A stretch of DNA of 64,000 nt from Pseudoalteromonas marina (GTDB lineage: Bacteria; Pseudomonadota; Gammaproteobacteria; Enterobacterales; Alteromonadaceae). Positions within the stretch are counted from its first letter, which is position 1; every line of letters begins with the position of its first letter. Below the pieces are notes generated by a model, which saw only the letters and a program-made list of their open reading frames with translations, ran no database searches and was not told where the DNA came from. The translations under genes and the position numbers were made by a program. Shown here piece after piece: positions 16,938 through 24,368 of the stretch. The DNA is taken from positions 496,001 through 560,000 of the forward strand of contig NZ_AHCB03000012.1 in assembly GCF_000238335.3 (NCBI RefSeq). Direction: 5' to 3'.

Positions 16938-19198
16938 CAATCATGAGTTTACGTACAAAGTTAAAAAAAGTTTTACCAAGTATTTCTATCACTGAGCAAG
17001 AAGCGCTAGACGCGGGTGATGTTTGGCTTGAAGGTTCTATCTATCAAGGTAAGCCTGATTTCAGTGCATTACGCGATGTACCAGCAGCTACATTAACAGC
17101 TGACGAACAAGCATTCCTTGACGGCCCTGTACAAGAGCTACTAGGCATGATTGACGATTCAGTAATTCAAAATGGCATTCACTTACCGAATGACATTTTA
17201 GAGTTTTTGAAAAAAGAACGTTTCTTCTCGCTTATCATTCCTAAGTCATTTGGCGGTTTAGAGTTTAGCCCTTACGCAAACTCAACAATTGTTGGCACAA
17301 TTGCAACTAAAAGTTCTGCAGTAGCAGTAACAGTAATGGTACCTAACTCATTAGGTCCGGGTGAGCTACTTCTTCACTTCGGTACGCAAGAGCAACAAGC
17401 GCATTACTTACCACGCTTAGCAAACGGCACAGACATCCCATGTTTTGCCCTAACAAGCCCTGAAGCGGGTTCTGATGCAGGCGGCATTCCAGACGTTGGT
17501 AAAGTAACCAAAGGCATGCACAACGGCGAAGAAGTTCTTGGCCTAGAAATTACATGGGACAAGCGTTATATCACACTTGCACCAATCGCAACTGTTCTTG
17601 GTTTAGCATTTAAAGTAGTTGACCCAGACGGTTTACTAGGTGGTAAAGAAAACCTAGGTATCACGTGTGCCTTAATTCCAAAAGAGCACCCAGGTGTAGA
17701 ACTTGGCAATCGCCACGATCCAATGGGTATTCGTTTTTACAACGGTACTACACGTGGTAACAAAGTATTTGTACCAATGGATTTTGTTATTGGTGGTCAG
17801 AAAAACATCGGCCGTGGTTGGCAAATGCTTGTTAGCTGTTTAGGTGCTGGCCGTGGTATTTCACTACCCGCGCTAGGTGTAAGTACAGCGCAAGTTGCAC
17901 TTAAATCTGCATCTGAATACGCAGCAGTACGAGAGCAGTTTGGTCTATCAATCGGTCAGTTTGAAGGTATTCAAGAAAAGCTTGCTGACATTGCGGGTAA
18001 AACATACCTTCAAGAAGCAATGCGTGTACTTACAACTGAAGGTTTAGGCATGGGCTTAAAACCGTCGGTAGTAACGGCAATTGCTAAATACCACATGACT
18101 GAACTTGGCCGCGACGTATTAGACTCGGCGATGGATATTCAAGCCGGTAAAGCGATTCAAAACGGTCCACAAAATACACTAGCAAGTGGCTACGTTGCAC
18201 AACCTATTGCAATTACTGTAGAAGGCGCAAACATCCTTACTCGTAACCTGATGATATTTGGTCAAGGTGTTATGCGTTGTCACCCATACTTACAATCTAT
18301 GGTTGAATCAATCCACAGCGACGACAAAGGCGCTGATGCAGAATTTAACGGTATTTTACGTAAAACAATTGGTTACAGTACAGCAAACAGCTTACGTGCA
18401 TTCCGTTTAGGTTTACTACCATTTACAGCTGGCGCAAGCTCAGCATTACCAGAAGTACGTGACTACGAAAAAGCAGTACACAAACTATCTGCAAAACTTG
18501 CAGTATACGCTGACTTCTCGTTGTTAGTACTTGGCGGTAAATTAAAGCAAGCTGAAATGCTATCAGCACGTTTAGGCGATGTAATGAGCTTCTTGTACGC
18601 AGCTATGGCATCAATTAAATACTACGAGCAAAAAGTAGCGAGCAGCGAGCGCGAGCAAGCAGCACCTTACTTCCATTATGCAACTCGTTTTGCACTACAA
18701 AGCGCAGAAGAAGCATTGCACAAGTTCTTAGATAACTTCCCTGCAAGTGGTACTCGTAAGTTTATTCGTTTTATTACAATGAACTACTCAACTAAAATGC
18801 CAAAAATCAGCGATGATTTAATCCGCGAATTAGCTGAACAAGCACAGCTTGATACAGCATTTAAAGCGCAAATAACGCATTTAGTTAAGCCTATTGAAGG
18901 CGACGGTCATCATATTAATGAGCAAGCTTATAAAGCTAAAATTGCATCACTAGCTGAACTTGCAAAAGTTAAAAAAGCATTACGTGCAAGAACCATCAAG
19001 GCAGGTGCTCGTTTTAGCATTACGCTTGAAAACGCACTTGCTGCAAACGTAATCACAGATGCTGAGTTTGCTCAGTTAATTGATTACAACAAGAAACGTG
19101 AAAAAGCGATTCGTGTTGATGAGTTCGATTTTGATATGAACATATTAGATGACAACGCACAACCAGTTAACCCACTCAAAAGTGTGGTTAACCAGTAA
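16931..19198 (+). CDS. acyl-CoA dehydrogenase, FadE-like
   Basis: A 755-residue flavin-dependent acyl-CoA dehydrogenase of the large FadE type, which performs the first oxidation of fatty-acid beta-oxidation. The N-terminal and middle domains contain PKSFGGLEFSPYANS and ALTSPEAGSDAGGIPD; the flavin domain has GVSTAQVALKSASEYAAVREQFG and the C-terminal part the family-specific extension of about 250 residues. Compared with E. coli FadE (814 residues) the N-terminal hydrophobic region is missing. Two starts are possible, ATG 16931 and ATG 16943; the second has GGATGAG at a fair distance. A candidate FadR-like site overlaps the first ATG. Two terminators follow the gene. Confidence 0.9.
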   Translation: MSSIMSLRTKLKKVLPSISITEQEALDAGDVWLEGSIYQGKPDFSALRDVPAATLTADEQAFLDGPVQELLGMIDDSVIQNGIHLPNDILEFLKKERFFSLIIPKSFGGLEFSPYANSTIVGTIATKSSAVAVTVMVPNSLGPGELLLHFGTQEQQAHYLPRLANGTDIPCFALTSPEAGSDAGGIPDVGKVTKGMHNGEEVLGLEITWDKRYITLAPIATVLGLAFKVVDPDGLLGGKENLGITCALIPKEHPGVELGNRHDPMGIRFYNGTTRGNKVFVPMDFVIGGQKNIGRGWQMLVSCLGAGRGISLPALGVSTAQVALKSASEYAAVREQFGLSIGQFEGIQEKLADIAGKTYLQEAMRVLTTEGLGMGLKPSVVTAIAKYHMTELGRDVLDSAMDIQAGKAIQNGPQNTLASGYVAQPIAITVEGANILTRNLMIFGQGVMRCHPYLQSMVESIHSDDKGADAEFNGILRKTIGYSTANSLRAFRLGLLPFTAGASSALPEVRDYEKAVHKLSAKLAVYADFSLLVLGGKLKQAEMLSARLGDVMSFLYAAMASIKYYEQKVASSEREQAAPYFHYATRFALQSAEEALHKFLDNFPASGTRKFIRFITMNYSTKMPKISDDLIRELAEQAQLDTAFKAQITHLVKPIEGDGHHINEQAYKAKIASLAELAKVKKALRARTIKAGARFSITLENALAANVITDAEFAQLIDYNKKREKAIRVDEFDFDMNILDDNAQPVNPLKSVVNQ

Positions 19199-19222
19199 GC
19201 TACAAAGCTAATTCAATGATGC

Positions 19223-19248
19223 AAAGCGCCAGCAAAATCGGCGCTTTT
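19223..19248 (+). terminator. terminator after the acyl-CoA dehydrogenase (first of two)
   Basis: Hairpin AAAGCGCC / GGCGCTTTT with a 9-nt loop, 24 bases after the stop codon. Confidence 0.75.
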
Positions 19249-19273
19249 ATTCTTAAGTCACTAATTAGTGTGG

Positions 19274-19309
19274 AGCCCCGTTTGATTAAAACCAAACGGG
19301 GCTTTTTTA
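19274..19309. terminator. strong terminator (second of two)
   Basis: Inverted repeat AGCCCCGTTTG / CAAACGGGGCT followed by six T. It also closes off the genomic segment before the integron remnant. Confidence 0.88.
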
Positions 19310-19387
19310 TGTGTTTTTTAAAGTAGCAATAGATAGCGATATTGGTCTTAAAGCGAATATGTAACGCTAGAGGATTAAAAAAGACGC

Positions 19388-19635
19388 TCATAATCTTAAA
19401 GAAAGGCTAACAACTCCATTAGCAGCTTGTGTTTTAGCTGACATGTTACGTTTTAATAGAATATGGTCTAAAAACGCTTCGACTTCTGAATTTCCCATTG
19501 AGCTTGGGTGGCGTTTGTTGTGAAAGTGAATAAAGTTTGGACCCAACTCAAATAAGCATTAATAGTTCTTAATGAATACTGTCGAGTGAGCATATAGTCG
19601 GCAATGTAATTTAAATACGCAGAGCGAGTTTTCAT
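19388..19635 (-). pseudogene. intI: integron integrase IntI, N-terminal remnant (frameshifted and truncated)
   Basis: Minus-strand reading from the ATG at 19635 gives MKTRSAYLNYIADYMLTRQYS and RTINAYLSWVQTLF, matching the start of integron integrases. Near 19530 the frame shifts, and in the next frame the sequence continues as HNKRHPSSMGNSEVEAFL then DHILLKRNMSAKTQAA, which is the hallmark N-terminal domain of IntI. Homology ends around 19400 and a stop is met at 19390-19388. Only about 80 of some 320 codons survive: the core-binding domain is frameshifted, and the whole catalytic domain with its tyrosine nucleophile and IntI-specific insertion is missing. Orientation opposite to the cassettes is the standard integron arrangement. 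The protein cannot be functional. Confidence 0.9.
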
Positions 19636-19656
19636 TTTCAATTCGTCAAATTAGCG

Positions 19657-19672
19657 CTGTGTATATGTACAG
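19657..19672 (-). promoter_or_regulatory. LexA (SOS) box upstream of the intI remnant
   Basis: CTGTGTATATGTACAG has the CTG-N10-CAG form with an AT-rich alternating core, very close to the gammaproteobacterial LexA consensus. It lies 21 bases before the intI start codon, the place where integron integrase promoters are known to be repressed by LexA. The box has survived although the gene it controlled is destroyed. Confidence 0.8.
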
Positions 19673-19858
19673 TCATGGCTTTGTCGCTCACATAGTCAAG
19701 AAAACGACCCATTCGCTCGTTTTATACTAAGAAGAAAACGCGCGCGGGTGAATTTTAATAACACTGGCAATTAGTTGGCAAGTTTGTTAATAATAAACCA
19801 ATAAGAAAACGAGCTACGCTGTGTTAGAAATACGCGCGATTAGCTCGCTATAAACATG
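19673..19858 (+). other. presumed attI region between the intI remnant and the first cassette
   Basis: About 190 bases with no gene, lying where attI and the cassette promoter Pc sit in intact integrons. The first recombination point is GTTATGC at 19858-19864. An inverted repeat CGAGCTA / TAGCTCG lies at 19810-19847. No attI consensus or clear Pc promoter could be recognised by eye, so this is positional inference. Confidence 0.4.
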
Positions 19859-19884
19859 TTATGCGTACAGGAGGTTTCAGGTAA

Positions 19885-20190
19885 ATGGAAAGTTTTATCC
19901 CTTTAATTTTTTTATCTATGCTTGTTTTTGTTCAAATAAAAAAATTCAAAGATATGTGTAAGTATTTATCTTATACCTACCCAGAAGAATGGGAAAAATT
20001 ATCTCATACCTCTTTAGGTGGTTCTCAGTGGTCTGTTACAAATGCAAATTTAAGCGAATCACTTAAAACAGGATTTTTTTCAACCGTAGCCGATGAAAAA
20101 GTAAGACGGTTCGAAAAATTTAGATTATTTAATATGTACTTAATGGGTGCAGTGGTATTGCTACAATTAACCTTAGCATATTTACAGTAA
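19885..20190 (+). CDS. cassette 1: small membrane protein of unknown function
   Basis: A 101-residue protein with a hydrophobic segment at each end (about residues 3-18 and 83-100) and a soluble, partly charged loop between (YTYPEEWEKLSH, ADEKVRRFEKFRLFN). This suggests a two-helix inner-membrane protein with most of its mass on one face. It is the only gene of the first cassette, 26 bases from the cassette junction, with AGGAGG upstream of the ATG. I do not recognise a named family; similar short two-helix proteins are common integron-cassette products. Being first in the array it would be the best expressed if a cassette promoter exists. Confidence 0.75.
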   Translation: MESFIPLIFLSMLVFVQIKKFKDMCKYLSYTYPEEWEKLSHTSLGGSQWSVTNANLSESLKTGFFSTVADEKVRRFEKFRLFNMYLMGAVVLLQLTLAYLQ

Positions 20191-20195
20191 TGTAC

Positions 20196-20293
20196 GCATA
20201 ACAAACAAATTAACAGGACAAAAAAACAGTTGGCTGTTTTCGTTCCTCAACATTTTAGCCAACAATTTTTTGCCCGTTATTAGGGCGTTAGCC
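20196..20293 (+). repeat. attC site 1
   Basis: 98-bp attC. R'' is GCATAAC (20196-20202), complementary to this cassette's own start GTTATGC; R' is GTTAGCC (20287-20293). The arms ACAGTTGGCTG and TTAGCCAACA form the inner palindrome. Confidence 0.9.
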
Positions 20294-20309
20294 GTCTAAA
20301 GGAAGTCTG

Positions 20310-20876
20310 TTGAAATACGTAAGTTTATTTATTTTTATTCTATGTTTAGCATCTTGCACTTCTAATTATAGAATTCGTACGCATTCAAATGCGGTGGAAA
20401 ATAAAACAGAATTTTCATTTCCTTATTCGGCGGAAAATTTGTCTTCCAAACTAGAGCGTATATTTTCAATTCAAAACCAAATTGAGAATAAGATTCCTTT
20501 AGCGAGTAGCTTTCATAGTGGAATTTACACTGCCAAGGTTACTAAATTTAACTCTGAAACATATCAATTTGATTTTAAGAATATAAGTTCTAATTTTTGG
20601 AAATCGGATTTTTATCTCGTAAATGGGGAAAAAGCGAAAACCACGGGTAAATTCCAAATTATTCTTACTCAGACAGGAGTGCAATCAACCAATGTTAAAG
20701 TTAGAGTAACTCAGTTACGGGTCATTAATGGTATTGAGTGTTGTGGCCCTCATGGGCGATATTCTCGCTATACTGATGTAGCGCCAACGACAATAGAAGA
20801 ATATGCTTTTTTATATTTTATAGGTGAACAATTAGGCGTTAAAATGCCCCCTGTAAATAGAGTTAACAACGGCTAA
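20310..20876 (+). CDS. cassette 2: predicted lipoprotein of unknown function
   Basis: A 188-residue protein with a signal peptide and lipobox (FILCLASC), so probably a membrane-anchored lipoprotein in the periplasm. The mature part is mixed beta/alpha with no motif I recognise; a CC pair in GIECCGPHGRYS is unusual and could form a disulfide. Translation appears to start at a TTG (20310), preceded by AAAGGAAG at good spacing. The stop codon TAA lies inside the R'' box of the cassette's attC. That attC is split by the IS110-family element immediately after the gene, but the coding sequence itself is intact. Confidence 0.75.
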   Translation: MKYVSLFIFILCLASCTSNYRIRTHSNAVENKTEFSFPYSAENLSSKLERIFSIQNQIENKIPLASSFHSGIYTAKVTKFNSETYQFDFKNISSNFWKSDFYLVNGEKAKTTGKFQIILTQTGVQSTNVKVRVTQLRVINGIECCGPHGRYSRYTDVAPTTIEEYAFLYFIGEQLGVKMPPVNRVNNG

Positions 20877-20898
20877 CAAGAGACTATGGCGTCAATAG

Positions 20899-21855
20899 TT
20901 AATTATTAACTTTTGGCGCTTCCCACCTTACACCGTCTCTTAGCATCGAATTTAATATCACAATCATCTTTCTAATACAGGCGATGATGGCTACTTTTTT
21001 GGGTTTCCCTGCTGCCAATAAACGTTGATATGTTACTTTGAAAACTGGGTTTGATTGCATCGCTGACATCATCGCCATGTATAAAACCGTTCTCACTTGA
21101 GGTCGACCACCCTGAATTTTTCGATGGCCTTTATATCGTCCACTTTCTCGGTTCATTGGGGCAACACCAATCAGGCTACTTGCTTGTTTGCTGTTGATGT
21201 AACCCAGTTCAGGTAGGTTACTGATGATTGATGCAGCAGCTATTTTTCCAATACCAGTCATACTCTGTAATATCGTATTTTTAGCCTGGTATTCAGGGCA
21301 GCTTTCAATGAGTTTAACGATTTTTTCTTCAATCTTTTTTATCTGATTATTAAATAAAGTTAGTACTGGTTTGATTGTCATCGCCAGTGCTTTGGGCATT
21401 ATTTGTAAGCGATTTTTCTCCATTGTTTGCATCGTAAGCAACTGGTTACGTCGAGTCACTAAATCACTCATTGCCTGCATGGTATCTGGCTTAAGCTGTG
21501 ATAATTTAGGTTTAATCGCTTCACTATAATGGGCAATTAATTGCGCATCAAGCTTATCGGTTTTGGCTCGTTGACCTATTGCTCCCGCAAACCGTTTAAC
21601 ATGAATAGGGTTAGCGATTGTGAAAGGTAAATTGGCATTAGCGCAAGCCAAAATAAAGGGCATTTCAAGCCTACCAGTGGCTTCAATTACGATGCGCTCA
21701 GGCTTGTATTTCTTAATCGTTTTGACGGCTTCTTTAATGCCTTTATCATCATTTGGAACAGTGAAGTAAATGTCCAATGGACGGATATAAATATCGAGTT
21801 GGTACTTTCCGGTATCAACACCTACGTTTATGTTTTGCTTTGTTTTTGTATTCAT
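20899..21855 (-). CDS. IS110-family transposase (DEDD recombinase)
   Basis: A 318-residue IS110-family recombinase. The N-terminal RuvC-like DEDD domain shows VGVDTGKYQLDIY, VIEATGRLE and KTDKLDAQLIAHY, containing the acidic metal-binding residues. A coiled linker follows, and the C-terminal Tnp20 domain has MTGIGKIAAASIISNLPELG, IGVAPMNRESGRYKGHRKI and GRPQVRTVLYMA, including the serine proposed as nucleophile. The length matches IS621-like enzymes and the frame is intact, so the element could be active. Enzymes of this family work with a structured bridge RNA encoded in the element's own non-coding end, here probably the leader at 21870-22086. Confidence 0.93.
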   Translation of the reverse strand: MNTKTKQNINVGVDTGKYQLDIYIRPLDIYFTVPNDDKGIKEAVKTIKKYKPERIVIEATGRLEMPFILACANANLPFTIANPIHVKRFAGAIGQRAKTDKLDAQLIAHYSEAIKPKLSQLKPDTMQAMSDLVTRRNQLLTMQTMEKNRLQIMPKALAMTIKPVLTLFNNQIKKIEEKIVKLIESCPEYQAKNTILQSMTGIGKIAAASIISNLPELGYINSKQASSLIGVAPMNRESGRYKGHRKIQGGRPQVRTVLYMAMMSAMQSNPVFKVTYQRLLAAGKPKKVAIIACIRKMIVILNSMLRDGVRWEAPKVNN

Positions 21856-21869
21856 AATAAGCTAACTCT

Positions 21870-22086
21870 TACTTGCATAATGCGGGTTCGAGACCCAGTA
21901 GACTATTCGAGTGTGGTGCTTGGAGTCCTTTGTCGTGTTCGTTCTTGTTATCGGTCTCTCAACAGAGGAGCCTTTGCTCAATCGAACTACGACAAGGAAA
22001 GCTTAAGTTGCTGCTTAAGCCTGGGTCTCACATTACCCGAAATGGGGTTTAAATAGTAATTAAGATGGATGTATTATCCATACAAG
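21870..22086 (-). ncRNA. candidate bridge RNA in the IS110-element leader
   Basis: The non-coding leader contains nested complementary segments: GAGACCCAG (21890-21898) with CTGGGTCTC (22021-22029); TTGTCGTGTTCG (21930-21941) with CGAACTACGACAA (21983-21995); and a perfect 7-bp hairpin GCTTAAG / CTTAAGC (22001-22020). Read on the transposase strand, one internal loop contains TAACAAG (complement of 21944-21950), identical to the attC target, and another contains ATAGTCT (complement of 21900-21906), identical to the element's own downstream end (20881-20887). This is what target- and donor-binding loops of a bridge RNA would look like. The exact RNA ends are not known. Confidence 0.55.
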
Positions 22087-22159
22087 TCGTTAAAGCAGGA
22101 CAAAAAACAGTTGGTTTTGCTCCTTAGCAAAGCGTTATGTGCATTAGTTTAGGTGATAT

Positions 22160-22501
22160 ATGCAAAAGTGGCTTATAGAATCAGAGGATTCCCTTTCTAA
22201 AGCAATGGAAGCACTTAAAAGTGGTGAGATTCCTAAAGAAAATCTATATAAATTGGCACCTTTATTTTATTCAGAAAAACAAAAATCGAATAATGGCTCG
22301 CTGCTCCAAGAAATGTGCGATGTAAACGACAAGCAGATTGAACAAGACTGTTCTTTTGACCCTGACTCAATTAAACGATATAAATTTAATTATGTTGCAT
22401 CGTACCTATATTGTTACGTTGTCGCAGGAAAAATGGATGACTCCAAATACGATAATATTATGGATTACGTGAATTCAAATATGGATCTATTTTCTGACTA
22501 A
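22160..22501 (+). CDS. cassette 3: small acidic protein of unknown function
   Basis: A 113-residue soluble, acidic and mostly helical protein without signal peptide or membrane segment, so probably cytoplasmic. The second half is rich in tyrosine and cysteine (YKFNYVASYLYCYVV) and ends in an acidic tail. I do not recognise a family. It starts 26 bases after the cassette junction and is the only gene in its cassette. Since it follows the IS110 element, any read-through transcription from the array start would have to pass through that element, whose transposase is antisense to it. Confidence 0.72.
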   Translation: MQKWLIESEDSLSKAMEALKSGEIPKENLYKLAPLFYSEKQKSNNGSLLQEMCDVNDKQIEQDCSFDPDSIKRYKFNYVASYLYCYVVAGKMDDSKYDNIMDYVNSNMDLFSD

Positions 22502-22519
22502 ACCACGGTGCATAAGAGC

Positions 22520-22635
22520 ACATAACAAGAGCCTTAAGGCTCGCAAGCTCGCATCGGAAATTAACAATGGGTTATTGTCGCTGCGCTCAATAAGTTTAAC
22601 CCATTGTTAATTTGCCGCTTAGGCGAGCGTTAGGT
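22520..22635 (+). repeat. attC site 3
   Basis: 116-bp attC. R'' ACATAAC (22520-22526) pairs with the cassette start GTTATGT; R' is GTTAGGT (22629-22635). It is almost identical over its whole length to attC site 7. Confidence 0.92.
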
Positions 22636-22639
22636 GCCA

Positions 22640-23077
22640 ATGAAGATCGTATTACTAACTTTGCTTCTGCTTTTTTCATTTAGAGTCTCTGCTGTGGAAC
22701 CTTGTGAACCAGTCCCAGATGGCAAGCAAAGACGAGATGGTGTTTGTTCATATGAAGATGCTGCATTTAGAGCTCGTCAGGTTTTTAGCTACATATTATC
22801 TTTAAAAAAATACTGTGATAGCGCAACCCAAGAAGAAATAAATGAGTGGTACTTAAGTAACAAACAGCTCATCGATAAAGCAGTTATCATCAGCAAGCAG
22901 CCATTAGAAGAAATAGTAAAAAATACAGACGCGGCATTATGGCAATCTGAGAGCAGCATCAGAGTTAAAGAGTCTTGCTCATATGCTAAACGTAAAATAC
23001 ATAATACATCACCTTCGCTATTTGGTGGTCGAGTAGGTGAGTATTTGGATTCTTACGCACCTAACAAAGCAAATTAA
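22640..23077 (+). CDS. cassette 4: exported protein of unknown function
   Basis: A 145-residue protein starting with a clear signal peptide (KIVLLTLLLLFSFRVSAVEP), so secreted to the periplasm. The mature part is helical and contains four or more cysteines that could form disulfides (EPCEPV, DGVCSYED, KKYCDSA, ESCSYAK). No family recognised. ATG 22640 is preferred over the in-frame GTG at 22634, which overlaps the attC R' box. The stop lies 6 codons beyond the R'' box of its own attC, so the last residues are encoded by the attC site. Confidence 0.75.
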   Translation: MKIVLLTLLLLFSFRVSAVEPCEPVPDGKQRRDGVCSYEDAAFRARQVFSYILSLKKYCDSATQEEINEWYLSNKQLIDKAVIISKQPLEEIVKNTDAALWQSESSIRVKESCSYAKRKIHNTSPSLFGGRVGEYLDSYAPNKAN

Positions 23078-23163
23078 AAAGTACGGACAAAAAACAGTTG
23101 GCTTTGTTCGTGCCTCTCAAATTATAGCCAACTATTTTTTGCCGTTTATTTGCGGCGTTAGGC
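23059..23163 (+). repeat. attC site 4
   Basis: 105-bp attC. R'' ACCTAAC (23059-23065) pairs with the cassette start GTTAGGT; R' is GTTAGGC (23157-23163). The inner arms are AACAGTTGGCT and AGCCAACTATT. The end of the preceding gene runs into it. Confidence 0.9.
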
Positions 23164-23179
23164 TTACCAAGGAGTGTGC

Positions 23180-23827
23180 GTGAAATTTCGTATTATAGGT
23201 GCAATATTAATTAGTGTTATTTCATTTGGTTGTTTCGCTACAGCTCAAATCCCCGATGCTATCGAAATTAATGATGTTAAATACCGTTTAAACACAAATC
23301 CATTAGAAAAATATCTGGCAGAGATCAAATGGGAAAAGCCAGAAAGTGCTTCCATTTCATCTGCAAATTGGAGAGGTTATCTAGCAGCTTGGAAAGTCGA
23401 GGCAGGAAATTTACTTTTAACAGATATGACAATTAGTGTTCACTCTGAAACTAAAAAGCACAGTTACTCTGATGTAAGTATTTTGGAGGATGTTTTCCCA
23501 GATAAAAAAGAGATTGTTGCTGTTTGGTACAGTGGAGCCTTAATAGTACCTCATGGTGAAATGACCAACTATGTTCATATGGGTTACGGCTCAAGCTACG
23601 AAAATTACATTGTTTTACGAATAAACAAAGGAATTGTTATTGAGCACCTTGATTTGGTGGCAACTGAATTCGAAAAATATAAAGGTAGAAAGTTTCAAAC
23701 ATTTAAGGAAACTAAAGAATTTCAAGAAGAGCTGGAAAATCTAATGAATGGTGAATACGACTGGACAGAAGAACAAGCACTAGATTTTATGCAAAGTTTT
23801 AATGCAGAATATTATTTATCTTTGTAA
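23180..23827 (+). CDS. cassette 5: exported protein of unknown function
   Basis: A 215-residue protein with a signal peptide (FRIIGAILISVISFGCFATAQ). A cysteine near the cleavage site sits in FGCFAT, which is a poor lipobox, so cleavage after ATA is more likely. The mature part looks like a mixed alpha/beta domain with LAAWKVEAGNLLLTDM and FPDKKEIVAVWYSGALIVP, a pattern I have seen in uncharacterised cassette proteins but cannot name. The GTG at 23180 has AAGGAG 5 nt upstream and is preferred over the in-frame GTG at 23174. It is the longest cassette ORF in the array. Confidence 0.75.
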   Translation: MKFRIIGAILISVISFGCFATAQIPDAIEINDVKYRLNTNPLEKYLAEIKWEKPESASISSANWRGYLAAWKVEAGNLLLTDMTISVHSETKKHSYSDVSILEDVFPDKKEIVAVWYSGALIVPHGEMTNYVHMGYGSSYENYIVLRINKGIVIEHLDLVATEFEKYKGRKFQTFKETKEFQEELENLMNGEYDWTEEQALDFMQSFNAEYYLSL

Positions 23828-23833
23828 AAGTAA

Positions 23834-23935
23834 GCCTAACAAGGGTTTTCAAGGCGGACTCGTAACAGCTTGCTCGGTTCCACTTCGTTTCACATTTTAG
23901 CAAGCTATTACTCGCCGTTTAAAACGGCGTTATAT
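23834..23935 (+). repeat. attC site 5
   Basis: 102-bp attC. R'' GCCTAAC (23834-23840) pairs with the cassette start GTTAGGC; R' is GTTATAT (23929-23935). Its inner part closely resembles attC site 11. Confidence 0.92.
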
Positions 23936-23947
23936 TTGTAGGGAAGC

Positions 23948-24256
23948 ATGGCACATAATCACACTTTTTCAGATGAAGACTGGCCTTTTGATTGCGATAT
24001 AAATACTTGTGCGGTCACAACCAAATTTGTTTATGATCGAAGTAAACCTATCGTGCAGGTACTTCACTACGATGATGGTGAATGGCAATTTATGTGTAAC
24101 ACTACTGATGATCCCGATGATGGTATGGTTATTTGTATGGGTTGTTTCGTTCAAAAATTTCCAGAAATTACTGAGTTGGCCACTTTGCCTTTAGGTTTTG
24201 ACGCATATCGAGAAGATGTAAATCAACCTTGGGAAATAGAAAAGCTAGAAGAGTAG
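23948..24256 (+). CDS. cassette 6: small acidic protein of unknown function
   Basis: A 102-residue very acidic protein without signal peptide. The start HTFSDEDWPFDCDINTCAVTT followed by PIVQVLHYDDGEWQFMC resembles a widespread short family (SDEDWPF...T...DGAWQF) often found in cassettes and next to polymorphic toxins, possibly related to DUF2185; I recall this from memory and rate it low. Four cysteines (two pairs) are unusual for a cytoplasmic protein and could bind a metal. It starts 19 bases after the cassette junction with a GGGA-type ribosome-binding site. Confidence 0.75.
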   Translation: MAHNHTFSDEDWPFDCDINTCAVTTKFVYDRSKPIVQVLHYDDGEWQFMCNTTDDPDDGMVICMGCFVQKFPEITELATLPLGFDAYREDVNQPWEIEKLEE

Positions 24257-24266
24257 CGTAATACAA

Positions 24267-24365
24267 ATATAACAAGTCATTAAAGCAGGACAAAAAACAG
24301 TTGGTTTTTGCTCGTGCCTCGCTATTTTAACCAACTATTTTTTGTCTCTTAATGAGGCGTTATAA
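24267..24365 (+). repeat. attC site 6
   Basis: 99-bp attC. R'' ATATAAC (24267-24273) pairs with the cassette start GTTATAT; R' is GTTATAA (24359-24365). It is the intact relative of the IS-interrupted attC site 2. Confidence 0.92.
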
Positions 24366-24368
24366 GCC

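Larger units (their letters stand above)
20881..22086 (-). mobile_element. IS110-family insertion sequence inserted in an attC R'' box
   Basis: About 1206 bp carrying one transposase gene on the minus strand. Its ends are placed by the flanking repeat ACAAG (20876-20880 and 22082-22086) and by the attC that is restored when the element is removed. There are no long terminal inverted repeats, as usual for IS110. The non-coding part is about 230 bases upstream of the transposase and only 18 bases downstream, the layout of the IS110 (IS621-like) group rather than the IS1111 group. Confidence 0.88.
20871..22140 (+). repeat. attC site 2, split by the IS110-family element
   Basis: The left piece 20871-20880 (GGCTAACAAG, R'' plus the adjacent bases) and the right piece 22087-22140 ending in R' GTTATGT (22134-22140) join to a 64-bp attC. 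The rejoined sequence TAACAAGTCGTTAAAGCAGG is one base different from the equivalent part of attC site 6, which supports the reconstruction. The inner hairpin is short (TTTGCT / AGCAAA). Confidence 0.85.

Noticed and set aside
19200..19391. 63-codon minus-strand frame overlapping two terminators
   Set aside because: It runs through both hairpins after the acyl-CoA dehydrogenase; the translation has no protein-like features.
21799..22056. 85-codon plus-strand frame across the IS110 leader
   Set aside because: It overlaps the transposase start and the structured non-coding leader; the translation is unlike any protein and rich in cysteine and arginine from RNA-like sequence.
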